From NCBI GenBank assembly GCA_029339505.1, contig JAQISU010000094.1:7240501-7304500 (forward strand): 64,000 nucleotides of DNA, read 5' to 3'. Of the stretch, positions 50,541 to 62,461 are shown piece after piece; positions within the stretch are counted from its first letter, which is position 1, and every line of letters begins with the position of its first letter. Source of the stretch: Unio delphinus. Lineage: Eukaryota; Mollusca; Bivalvia; Unionida; Unionidae. Both the position numbers and the translations under genes were made by a program. The notes under the pieces are model-generated. The model ran no database searches and was not told the DNA's origin. It was given only the letters and a program-made list of their open reading frames with translations.

Positions 50541-52129
50541 GCTAACATCAACAACAACTGAATGGTTATATTTGTATATGTGGCGACCATCGTTGATGTT
50601 GTGGAATGTTTTTATGGTTGGGGTGGTATGCTCTAAATATTTTATTTATATTATTATACAAAGTCCAAACCAAGCTCGATTTTGAAGGAAGTGAAATTAG
50701 TGATTAAGAAAGATAAAGCTCCGAGCCTCCAGTCAGTTATTCCGACAGTTAAATTATTGAGTACACAAATGGTAAAATTAAAAAAAATACAAATTTAGTA
50801 CAACTCAAGAATCAAATGATAATAATTTTCCAATCACTCTTCTTTCTCTCGACCCTGTAAAAGCCCACTGCGTCGCTTAATATGTAGTGTGAGATAGCTT
50901 CCACCTGTCGTATCCTACTCACCTGTGTATTCTATCATATTTCCAATTCCTTATCATTTTCCACCCGACTAGGTCCTTCTTCACTTTTCCTCCTCGACTC
51001 AACCCTGACTACTGTGTCGACTCTGACTGTTCTGCTAGTCTCACTTCTGTCTCTCATCCTCAAGACTCTCGACTAATTATACCGGAAGTCTGTCCCCTAA
51101 AAGCTTCATGTAGAAATACAACGACGTTAGCATATTTTCTTTGCCATCTCGTCTCACACTAGCCAATAATCAATTATGAGATAAAGTCTATGACATTTTT
51201 CGGTCACTTTCGTGCACATCGAAATACCCATGCGTTCTTGTATGGGAAACAACGTCATAATAAAGACACGGTATCGGGTACTTGTCATGCAAACATCAAT
51301 AAATTGCACCATATTAGGATATACATCCATAGTCTCATTTTAATGAGAGATACCACAACAATCACACGTATTTCTTTCTGTACATTACACTCCTACAAAG
51401 TCTACAGATATATTCTTATATCCATACTCTGATATATAAAGACAGCCATTTTAACTAATGTTGTACAATGCACCATTTTCCAAGATTACAATTCAATTCA
51501 ACAGTTGCAAAATCTAGAATATCACATTATCAAATGCATCAGTTTACAATGAAGTAACCAAATAGTGAATTACACTATTAATTCTGACCACGAGCTAGCA
51601 ATCTACATAATTCTTTACATATTCATAGCTAATTTTGTTCTCAAATACGCATGTAAATTGAACACTACAAAGGTAATTATATATACTAACGATTCTAGTA
51701 ATGAAGTATACGTACTGAATATAATTCCAATTACAATACCCTTATAAGCTGCAACAAACAAGCAAATAACTTACTGACCTTTACAAAAGTTTTTCTTTTC
51801 TTAGAATGTCATAAGTTTTCCCGTCAAATTACGAGTGTCTTTCTCGGAATATTGCTTTATCATGTAAGCACGATGTTTGAGCAATTACTAAGTTCCTAGC
51901 TCGAAAATACTAGATTAAATTCGGATTGAAATGGTGAACACACCTATCTTAATTGTGATTGTTTGTCGATTCTTCCCTATTATATTCAACTTAGCAGATA
52001 ATGCCCCTGGGCTGTCTGTCAACATCCGGAGATTTACGACACTAACAAGGGTCCTTTGCATTTTAACAAAGCGTTCGATGTCCACGTGCTAATATTCACA
52101 TCCAACAAAGCTGGGTGCTCGTACCCTTC
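50541..52129. other. Intergenic, unit 4
   Basis: Parallel to 10666-12139. Contains about 70 extra bases near 50765-50855. No gene recognised. Confidence 0.5.
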
Positions 52130-52825
52130 AACTAGAGCCGTGGGGTCTAACATATATACATGGCTTATAACTATTCCTTTGTTCCCCTGACTTTCACAAT
52201 CGTGGTCAGGGCAACATGACAGTATATTTCTGTGTAAGCAGCGTATCAGCGTACAATTGGTGTGACACTGTATAAATATCTATATCACTTGAGAGTGGTT
52301 GAGTGTATACAATGAAAAATGGGGGCCAAGAACACCAACCTGTGGAACCCCAAAACACATATCAAATGAGCTAGATTTTTTAAAATTTACGGACACAATT
52401 TGCTTCTTGTCGATTTGAATCGTGGCACGACTCTATCGTGAATGTTAAATACATGCTGGAGACGGTGAAGTAATACATCATGGTTTATTGTGTCATATTT
52501 TGCAGAGAGGTCAAAGAGTGTGAGAACTCTCCTCTTTGCACTTTTCTGAGCTGTTAACTGCTTTTGGAATGGCAGTTTCTGTACAAAAATGCAGACTGTA
52601 CATTGCTAAAAGGATTGCTTAAAATTCAGACGAGATACAAATTGGAACGAAAAAACCCACAACGTTTTCTAAAAGTTTTGACAGGTTAGAAACAGGGTGA
52701 TATTTTTTAAACATTGATAGAGCCAAACGTTAATTTATTCGAGAAAGGTTTTTCAATGGCTGCTTTGGGATGGGAATTCCCCGGACGAGAGAGAATTATC
52801 TGCAACATCTGAGCAATGAACAGTG
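52130..52825 (-). mobile_element. LINE reverse-transcriptase remnant (unit 4)
   Basis: Counterpart of 12140-12850. From 52375 onward it is nearly identical to the second unit 1 copy at 14500-14950 rather than the first. Confidence 0.75.
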
Positions 52826-52827
52826 AT

Positions 52828-52828
<1 letters not shown>

Positions 52829-52911
<83 letters not shown>

Positions 52912-52912
52912 A
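52829..52912. repeat. (AT)n tract ending in (TG)n, unit 4
   Basis: Same structure as 14963-15069 but shorter. Confidence 0.95.
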
Positions 52913-53409
52913 TTGTTTCTCATAGAACAAAATTAGTTTTCTTAATCTTAAAAAGGCAACTAGCCAGAAGTGGTGTCATCAGCTTTGATATATATGAGAC
53001 CCACAGCAGGGAATTTTTAAGGTCATGGATAGGTATGATAGCGTATCTGTATATGTTTCAGAAACAGTATCTTACATTGAAGACAAGGAAAATGACCGTT
53101 GCTTTCTCATATAACAATTTGAACTATATACTTCACTTCTGGAATTACTGAGCTTTATAACTATTTATGAGGTTTCAATGAAGATAAAAAAAGATAAGTT
53201 GTGTTGTTGTTATTGTTTTTAGTGTATCTTTATTCTTTGTCATGAGGATGATGTAAAACAATATACAGATTATATACAACAGAAGAAATGTTATATGCAT
53301 TATCGATGTATTCAACCAATGTGATATGTAAAATACAAAGTCTTTGTGAAATACACAATATTGTTAACACAAACATTCATTCCTTTTTTCAAAATTAAAT
53401 CTGCACCTG

Positions 53410-53410
<1 letters not shown>

Positions 53411-53479
<69 letters not shown>

Positions 53480-53482
53480 GGG
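53411..53482. repeat. (GA)n microsatellite, unit 4
   Basis: Counterpart of 15571-15635 with the same G-rich right edge. Confidence 0.95.
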
Positions 53483-54497
53483 GGTTCATTTTGGATTTCA
53501 AAACTTATCAGTTACAGTACGAAAAGTGCAGTATACTAGGGAATTTTGGAAAAACAAAAAAAAAATCAATAAACAAAACAAAGGTGCAAATCTTAGCAGT
53601 TGTATAAAATACTGAGAGCGAGACCATTTAGTAAATGCATTATCATTATTACACCACTAACTTCAAGAGACAAGTGGAGAGAACTGGTCAGATGTTCAGC
53701 AGCACATCGCCTCGACGACCACTTTAATTTAAGAGACTGATGTTGATAACTTTAAGAGTTGACATCCGTTTTACATTTATTGCCAGCACACTGATATTGT
53801 GAACACACAAATAGCTGGCACTTATTGCATTCATTGTCAGTACATGATTATGAACGAAAATCCAACCCAGTTTAGTTATGTTAGGCATGTACGACAAAGC
53901 AAGTTAAGTAGGTTATTTGGTACCGACGTTTTGTAAAGCGCTTCGCCCGGGAATAGGATAATGGTAGTGACTCCGGAAAGCTAATCAGTGAGCCACTGAG
54001 GCTTCTGAATTCGACACGTATATTTCCATATTTAGAGAATGTCACAGATATCTGCAAAATGAAACACTAAGCACTCCTGATAGTATCAACTTCCCTTTAA
54101 ACAAATGTGGATATTAAACGATAAAACATTGTTAAGCACTGATAACTCAACACTCGGCCTGCTTAATAGTTCTTACGAAAACATGCTCTTAATTTTCCTG
54201 TAGAAATATATGAACGTATGTGCATATAGCAGTTTTTCTTTTAATGAATGTTCGTTCCTTTCCGATGGACAAAACCGCGTCATTAATAGCAAAAAATTAA
54301 CTTTAACTTTAATTTAATTTTAAGTATTAATTTTTATTTATTTTATGTTAAATTATTATTTTTCTGACAGTCTAACGCTTATTGACCAATAATGAATCGG
54401 TACAATGAGCATATTGCTTATGCACATTCTCAGCCATGCACACACTCGATCTGCACATACCAGTTTCTACAGATCTTTTTAGATTCAACTAATGTAG
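53483..54497. other. Intergenic, unit 4
   Basis: Nearly identical to 15636-16625. It holds the uninterrupted target site of the RNase H-bearing retrotransposon near 54420-54460. Confidence 0.5.
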
Positions 54498-54658
54498 TTA
54501 TGTGAGAAAGCTTGCCAGTAGCTTCTCGTGGGTCATTGATTCTTTCCGGGGGTTCTCCCGGGTTCTTCCTCCACCAATAATACTGGCCGCCATATATAGC
54601 CTATCGTGTGCTGAAAAAATGGCGTTAAACCCTACAACAACAACAACAACAACAACAA
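54498..54658 (+). mobile_element. SINE 3' portion with CAA tail (unit 4)
   Basis: Counterpart of 16981-17142. Confidence 0.7.
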
Positions 54659-55791
54659 ATCTTTTTTATATATAAAGAATCCAGACGTTATATCACCAAA
54701 TCATGATAATAAACGGGTGATATATATGCAAAAATAATCAGTTTCCCAATATAAGTCTTTGTGTAATAAGGAGTACATAACAATCATGATATTTACATCT
54801 AGGCGCTGGAGTTGGTGTTATGTAATGGTTTTATGTAAGTTACATGTAACTTGAATCTTCAATATGATGCACTGGAACTGAACTTTGTTACACGGGATTA
54901 ATCTGAGTCGGTTTTACCGTTGGCTACGTTTTGGCACGTCAACGACCTTATTTCCTAACTAAATTGCACATGAACAATAAAACCTAGACAATGAAATCTT
55001 ATAGTGTAAAGAACGCATTAGGCATTATTATATTTTATTTATATATGTATACTCTAGCTTTGCTGCCTTTCGCATTATCAACAAAATATAAACATACAAA
55101 AATCCAAAACAAACAATAATACTTTGTGTTTTTTTCTCCAATTATACGATTAAAGTTTTCTTTTTTAATTTGTATTTACTTCACATCCTTTATTATTAGT
55201 ATGGACTATATAAGTATAGAACCTATCGTTCTTAGATATGAAATATGAATACAGGGCTGGATAATTGACTTATTCTATGCTAATAATTCGCATATTTGTA
55301 ATTATCCAGAAGCTAGTAAAACATAACTTGTGGTTTGGAAATGTAACAATACGAGATTTCTCATCTTACACAAGTGTGTGGAGGCTGTTTTCTTTTAAAG
55401 GGGGGACAGGTATTTGTTTTCATTATTTTAGTAGAATTCCCTCAGCTTTAAACATTAGATAAATGCCAGAACAAATTATATAACAACGACGAGTTAAGCA
55501 CTGATCCAAGCTTTCCCTGCTGATCCATAGCCACGACCAGACGAAATGCATCTCCATGTACATTTACTAAAAGGTGAAAGAGAGGTCAACCTTGTCTGCA
55601 TTTTACGGTTCCTGCTGATGTCAGGGCCGACAAAGCCATCCCCGAGGCCCAAACTTCAGATATTATTAATGTTGTTCATAATAGAAGCCACTGCGGTTGT
55701 TATGCATAGAGCCCATTATTCTAAAACGAAGCACGTGCAACATACTCAGAGGTGTGAGCCGGAATAAGGGACCTTTCAACCCACACCTTAT
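54659..55791. other. Intergenic, unit 4
   Basis: Parallel to 35932-37071; no supported gene. Confidence 0.5.
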
Positions 55792-56046
55792 GATGTTGTG
55801 TAGGATTTAACGCCATTTTCAGTACACGATAGCATATATATTGCGGCCAGTATTACTGATGGAGTAAAAACCCGAGGAAACCACGCGAAGAAACACCGAC
55901 CCACTGGAAGCTACTAGCAAACATTTTCATGTTCCCACACTTGCTGAACCCGAGACTCGAACCCATGGAGGTAGATTTGAGATGGCAGTGATCTGCAACA
56001 GTGAACGCTTTAAGCCTTTACGGCCTACTCCACCCCACCCCCAAAT
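55792..56046 (-). mobile_element. tRNA-derived SINE with AAC/CAA tail (unit 4)
   Basis: Counterpart of 17472-17730, same orientation. Confidence 0.72.
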
Positions 56047-56367
56047 GTAAATAAGATTAATAAGCGGATAACAATAGGTCATGAGCTTTAGGGTGCCTTG
56101 CTTGTTCGTATGACTACTCATTCATACGTTATTGAGAGTAATATATCACGCTATAAATATCTAGACGTAAATATTACAATTTTTCAATGGAATAAACACG
56201 TGTATTCCAATTATCAACTGCACCGGATAAGTGAGCATATGAAGCGATTTTTTTTTAGACATGAAGACTAGTCTAATAGACATGGAAAATTGTGTTATTC
56301 TTCTGAGATTCCAAGCACTGTACACGAGTTGCGGCACCCATCGCATTTTATACAAATGCAAACTATC

Positions 56368-56375
<8 letters not shown>

Positions 56376-56427
<52 letters not shown>
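56376..56427. repeat. (AT)n microsatellite, unit 4
   Basis: Simple AT tract, shorter than in units 1 and 3. Confidence 0.95.
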
Positions 56428-56429
<2 letters not shown>

Positions 56430-56747
56430 TGTTATCAAGCTTCATAATTCTAAAGTGAAATGTACAAACGAAATTCATTCTAACCGCAAAATATCAATAA
56501 AGTCGCATAAGCATGAAATACATGTCAAGTAAATATTAAGGTGCTTCACTTCATCAGGTTCATTAGTCTTGGTAGGAATGTTCGCATATAGTATACCTCA
56601 ACCGAATGTGTTAACTAAGGCCAGTATAAGATGAAATAAGGGTCACAGTGACGTTTCATTTATCTTTCGCATGTGGAACTAGCATAGATGCATTGAAATC
56701 AGTCAACTGTGCGTAGATCATGCAACGAGCAACCTGAGAATTTCTGT

Positions 56748-57304
56748 ATTTGTACTTTTCGCTTGACCTGGTGACAACATGTAAGAAAAAACGGTATTAT
56801 ATTTCATATCTTTCCAAGATTTTCTATTTTCTTTAAACGGAACAAAAACAAATCGAAGCAAAATTAGTGCAATTATTTTAAAAAGTTTTCTAATTTCTCA
56901 TTTAATATTATATGTATATTCTGATCTATGTATCACAATGATATTATACTTCGTCTATGAAATTATTTTTTTAATCTATAAAAGTATTAATATATAACCT
57001 GTTTGTTAAAACTTTAAAAGAATATTTGTACTTTTCGCTTGACCTGGTGACAACATGTAAGAAAAAACGGTATTATATTTCATATCTTTCCAAGATTTTC
57101 TATTTTTTTTAAACGAAACAAAAACAAATCGAAGCAAAATTAGTGCAATTATTTTAAAAAGTGTTCTAATTTCTCATTTAATATTATATGTATATTCTGA
57201 TCTATGTATCACAATGATATTATACTTCGTCTATGAAATTATTTTTTTTATCTATAAAAGTATTAATATATAACCTGTTTGTTAAAACTTTAAAAGAATA
57301 TTTA
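56748..57304 (+). repeat. 279-bp tandem duplication
   Basis: 56748-57026 is repeated at 57027-57304 with only a few differences; both begin with TTTGTACTTTTCGCTTGACC. Unit 3 has one copy (38046-38325). Confidence 0.9.
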
Positions 57305-57477
57305 CTCGCAAATCAAAGCATTTTAATTTTAGGCCTGATTAGCAAAGCTGATAACGGCTGTCAAATTATAATATAATATTCTAAGTTCTTTCATACCAAT
57401 GTACCCGGAAGAAAACAAAAAACATCCTTGTCTCAAATCCTTTACAAAAGACAAATTATACATTTAGAGAAATTAAA

Positions 57478-58859
57478 GTCTATTACACGATAGTTTCTTC
57501 TTTTTTTGATTTATTGAAATAAAACAAGATTAGCACCGGCAAGAATTCAGTAGCATATTTCAGGTAATCTGGTTGTAGAGAATCAGAATCAAAGACGGTT
57601 TTAAAATTCATCAATAGTATCATTAATCTCGTGAAATGTATCTCTATATGCAATTTATATCGTTTTCAAGTCAGCCAATATTTAACGTTCGAGCTTGTTT
57701 TGGGGGTGGGGGTGGAGTGGGTTTCCAGTTTTGGCCTTTACTTGAATTAAGTATCTCACAACAATACCTTTGTCACATGACAAGCAATATCTTGATGCCC
57801 TGTCACGTTACCCACATCATTGGCTCAAGAAGAAAGTTTTCCAGTCTCTCCAAAAAAACTCGTTCAAACATGAAATAAGATCTTTTCTTTATAAGTTCTT
57901 TACATATTATTGATCCATATATCTATTGTTACAGATAATCTTATACTGGGCCCTGAATTGCATCATCTCGTATACAAATGAAGGTACTATACAGGGAAAA
58001 TGATTTTGATTTGAATTACGAGTCTTATGGCTTGATTGCTGACTGACAGGGATGGCAAGTGTAATAATAAGTGCCGGATGTGTATTTGTGATATAAAAGG
58101 GATAAAAGGAAATAAAACTGGAGTAAAAATGCAATGGAAGCACAAAACAGTGGTATTGTGCGAGAAACCGAACAACTTTCTGGGAAAAAACATAGATATG
58201 TACGAGGAAAACGAAGTAAATATATTAGTTCAAATAAGTGGGAACACTTTTGGCTTTGTGAATGGAAACATATTTACAGTCATCAGTAACTGATAAAATG
58301 TAAGACACATCATAACAAGGATTTTTCAAAATAGCATCTTTGATTATAACTTGTTATACGAGTGTTTAAAAAAATATAAATTAAAAATTGAGAATATTAT
58401 CCGGTCTTTGTAAATATTGTTCCTATAGCTTAAACAGCCTAATGTTTATTCGTTTGTATGTTTATACTGTCAGACTAATTTTAAACTACGCAAATTTACT
58501 TCAACAGTTTTGTTTTATTTTTTCAGTCATTAGAAATAAACAAGTTCGGCAATATCTATATTTTTGATTATTTTAAAATCGAATTTAAACAATACTATCT
58601 TTCCATTGTATACTTTCCTGACTGCACAATATTTCATTTAAAGGTAAATTACAAGGCATTATATATTGCGCCATTTTAGCAATGGGATCAAACACCGTAC
58701 AATTTGAACTCATGCAGATATTTGGAATTTAAAATTATATCTGATTGTACAAGACTTAATCATGAAATTTAAACACACAAAGTTTTCGAAAATCGAAAAT
58801 AAATATTATTTGTCAGTATAGTTCATCTCCTTGAATTTGTTTTTAAAATAATTGTCCGC
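57478..58859. other. Right flank, no recognised gene
   Basis: Sequence without a copy elsewhere in the window. Open frames at 57636-57878 and 58036-58293 have no recognisable domain; the second includes a Cys-rich start (CNNKCRMCIC) but nothing that identifies it. Confidence 0.45.
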
Positions 58860-59545
58860 GTTGGCCAAGATCTACCAATGGCCATGGTCTCTGTGATTTT
58901 TGTCAATAGTGTGCATCCTTAATTTGTATTGGTAGTTCAGACTAGATTTGTGAGTATTTAGTTTCTATTGATAATTTAGGCTACATGTGTATATGCGATA
59001 TCGTTGTTCATGAGGTACCACTGTTCATTGTGATATTGTCAATAGTGTGCGTTCTTAGTTTGTATTGATATTTATGCATAGATGTATGCGTCCTTAGCTT
59101 CTGTTGATAGTTCTTGCTACAATTGTCAATGCGTAATCTTTGTTCATATAGTACTAATGTCCACGGTCTCCGTGATATCCGTCATATTGTCTCTCAATAG
59201 TGTGCGTCCTTGGTTTTGTATTGATAGTTCAGACTAGATGTATAAATACGTCTTCGTTGTTCATGGCGTATCAATGTCAGCAGTATCAATGATTTTGTCA
59301 ATAGCTAGTGTCCTTAATTTGGATTGACTGTTAAGACTTGACTAGATGTGTAAACATGATCTTGTTGGTCATGATGTACCAATGTCCACGGTCTCCATGA
59401 TTATGTCGAAAGTGTACGTCCATAGTTTGTACTGATAGTTGAAACTAGGAATGTAAATAAGTCTTCGTTGTCCATAACATTCCAATGTCCACGATATCCG
59501 TTTTAAGCCAGTAGTATACATCCTCAATTTGCATTGATATTTTAG
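58860..59545. repeat. Degenerate tandem repeat, about 105-150 bp period
   Basis: Phrases such as GTCAATAGTGTGCGTCC, TTGTATTGATAGTTCAGACT and CAATGTCCACGGTCTCC recur about six times, at roughly 58904, 59038, 59192, 59299, 59405 and 59509. Confidence 0.75.
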
Positions 59546-59565
59546 AGCATGTACTTTTTGTATTT

Positions 59566-59860
59566 CGGCACTGATGTTTAGGGTCTATTCTGTTTGCATT
59601 TAGGCACAGATCTTTGGGGTCTATGCTGTTTGCATTTAGGTACTGATCTGTATTGTCTATTTAGGGTCTGTACTATTTGCATGTTGGCATGGTTGTTCAG
59701 TGTCTATGCTGTTGGTATTTAGGCACTGATCTGTATTGATTGTACTGTTTGTATTTAGGCACAAGTCTTTAGGGTCTGTGCTGTTTGTATTTAGGCACTG
59801 ATCTTTAGGGTCTATGCTGTTTGTATTTAGGCACTGGTCTTTAGGGTCTCTGATGTTTAT
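59566..59860. repeat. 36-bp minisatellite
   Basis: Units read TTTAGGGTCTATGCTGTTTG followed by TATTTAGGCACTGATC; clean 36-bp spacing at 59771, 59807 and 59843, with irregular units further left. Confidence 0.88.
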
Positions 59861-60951
59861 ATTTATATTTTGAAAGAATCACTTTGAACAGGGATCCATG
59901 GCTATGCCTGTGTTTTATCATGAAATGCATTATACTAAGGTGTACTATAGGCAGGTATCATTATACTTAATTATATATTTTCAGTTTTCACCCAGCTGTG
60001 AAGAGTGTAGACCTACATCAGGTGCTTATAGCAGGTCATGGTCTGATCTCAGTGATAGACTCTGAACTGTCAGTACTTTTCATGACAACTGATATGTATC
60101 TATGCAGATGGTTTCTTGTGTTTGCTGTGCATGGGTAGATATGAGCTAAAGGTTCCATGAAGAAGCTTAAAAATGCTATTATTTGCCTACCAGTCAAGTC
60201 CATCACAAACTGCATAGACCCAGATCTACTGTCATATATTGTACAAGTGGATCTGGGTCTCTGCAATATGTTAGGAGTAACCATTAAAAGAAACAACATA
60301 GACTTTAATCTGCCAGTGAATTATTTCAAACCATATCAGGGTCTATGTTATTTACAGTTGAATGTGACTTGTACATGACTATATTTGGTACTTTGAGAAT
60401 AAGGAAGTACACCATCAGCTCATAAATGGAAAACAAGACAGCTTTTTATCTCTGTTTATGATTAGTATATTTATAATACAGTAATAGTTTTAGACATTGT
60501 TGAAAAAAAAATAGTTTTGGTATTCAAGATTTTCTTATCACAGATTGTATGGCAAACAAAATAAGCATTGGTCAAGGGTAATTTGTCATTGAAATCAGCA
60601 TGTATATGCACTGTAACTTGTTTGAATTGAAAACTGAAATGCAGATATTTTTTATTCTTCTTTAGTGGTAGTTTGTAATGCATTATTGCAAAAGATGTAA
60701 ATGGATCATTCTGTAGAAAGACAAGTCCAGCTTAATATTGGTTTAAAATGTTTTTAAGAATAATTTTCACATAGTTCAATGCTTCATTTCCACAGCTGTC
60801 TTATTAATACACTCACAAGCAACTCAGTTGACATGCATTGTAAATTCTTTGGAGAAAAAAAGGAAGGGGCAAGGATTCATCAATTAGATTTTCTAAAATG
60901 TTTTGTTCAGATTTTGTAGAAATAGGATATGGTCTTATTATCAGACGATGG
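59861..60951. other. Right flank, no recognised gene
   Basis: Short open frames on both strands around 60036-60378 overlap each other and show no known domain. Confidence 0.45.
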
Positions 60952-61585
60952 GTTATTATGTTAGGCCTGTGATAACGGTTCAGCTCATTGCAGAGGCGTA
61001 GCTAGGGGGTGGGGTGCAGATGGGTACATATGTCCCCGGGCGCCAAGGTACATGGGCGCCAAAATGAGGCTTACAATGTTACATTATCATAAGTAAACAA
61101 GGGTAATTAATCGGTCACATGATCGCTGGGGCGCCAATTTTATAGTTTGTCCTAGGGCGCAAAATATCATAGGTGTGCCTCTGTCTCATTGGGGTTATTA
61201 TGTTAGGAAAATAGCTAACTGTTTATCTCATTGAGGTTATTACATTTGGCCTGTGATAACTGTGCATCTCATTAGTGTTATTATGTTAGGCCTGTGATAA
61301 CTGTTCATCTCATTGGGGTTATTACATCTGGCCTGTGATAACTGTTCCTCTCATTGAGGTTATTATGTTAGGATTGTGATAACTGTCCATCTCATTGTGG
61401 TTATTATATTGGGCCTGTGATAACTGTTCATCTCATTTGGGTTATTATGTTTGGTCTGTAATAACTGCTCATCTCATTGTGGTTATTATTTTAGGCAAAT
61501 AGCTAACTTTTCATCTCATTTGGTTATTATGTTAGGCTTGTGGTAACTGTTCGTCTCACTGGGGTCATTATGTTTGGCCTGTCAT
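60952..61585. repeat. 41-bp minisatellite, interrupted by a MITE
   Basis: About ten units of CTGTGATAACTGTTCATCTC followed by ATTGGGGTTATTATGTTAGGC; regular 41-bp steps at 61265, 61306 and 61347. The first unit is split by the element at 60991-61183. Confidence 0.88.
60991..61183. mobile_element. hAT-like MITE, 193 bp
   Basis: The ends are CAGAGGCGTAGC and the imperfect inverse of it (GGTGTGCCTCTG at the right), with paired GGCGCC-rich interior segments. It is flanked by an 8-bp target duplication, GCTCATTG at 60983-60990 and TCTCATTG at 61184-61191. The minisatellite consensus shows TCTCATTG is the original site and that the left copy has one change. There is no coding capacity. Confidence 0.85.
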
Positions 61586-62137
61586 TGAAAATGAATTTTT
61601 GTTAGGGGGTGAATATCTAAATTTTTTATCTTCATAGTACTTTTGATATTGGCTCAAATAGATAAATATATTTAACCTTCTTCAAAGTGGAATAAAACAA
61701 CTGAAATATTTTATATAATAAAAAATTAAATTTAACATCCATTGTGATAAAGGTATTTTGTTCATTTTGCATCATATTCCATTATCACTACTTTTTCCAT
61801 CAGATTAATATAGAGTTCCTGCTAATCTAGACATTTGTCTCCATCAGTAGATACCTCCACACATGAAGATATAAAGTCTGTGCTTGCTCACAATTTTCAG
61901 GCATTCAGAAACAAAAATAGACAGGAATTTATAATGAAGACGGTATTGTCATTGTCATTTATTATAGGTCATTGATTTTATTGCCTAATAATCCTAGGTC
62001 CAGAGAAAAGTTTATTGTTATCACTAACTTGTGCTTATTGATGTATGGAAAAAATTCATAGGTAAATATTGGGGTAAAAAAACCTGAGAAAGTTCATTTT
62101 CAGACACATTTATAGATGTTGAAAATGCAGATGTTGA
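61586..62137. other. Right flank, no recognised gene
   Basis: AT-rich sequence, nothing identified. Confidence 0.5.
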
Positions 62138-62461
62138 AAACCGCTCCAGTGGCCTAGTGGTTAGAGCAACCACTTCGGAAGCTGGAGGTGGTGGATTCAA
62201 TCCCGAGCCGAGTCATACCAAAGACTTAAAAAAATGGTACTAACAGCTGCCTCGCTTATCGCTCAGCATTAAGAGGTTAGTGTTAGGACTGGTTGCCTGG
62301 TGTCAGGATAATGTGATTGGGTGGGACATCGTGCTACATGTTTGCGGCATGATGCTCCAGTGCTAGACATCACTATAATCTGCCTCACTACAGATATCAT
62401 AGCGATATTACTGAAATTGTTTTAAAGCTACGTTAAAAATCCTAATCAAACAAACAAACAT
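62138..62461 (+). mobile_element. tRNA-derived SINE with CAAA tail, full length
   Basis: The head has A-box TGGCCTAGTGG and B-box-like GGATTCAATCCC. The body is shared with 25842-26171 and 39975-40295, and the tail is AACAAACAAACA. No perfect target duplication could be defined. Confidence 0.87.

Noticed and set aside
58860..59545. A CRISPR-like array
   Set aside because: Repeats are degenerate without constant spacers and repeats of fixed size, and the DNA is eukaryotic.
60036..60378. Opposed open frames possibly marking an exon
   Set aside because: Both strands are open for similar lengths, with no domain and no convincing splice sites.
62138..62230. A tRNA gene suggested by clear A and B boxes
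   Set aside because: No cloverleaf; the boxes belong to the head of a SINE with a CAAA tail. The same holds at 25842, 40295 and 19566.
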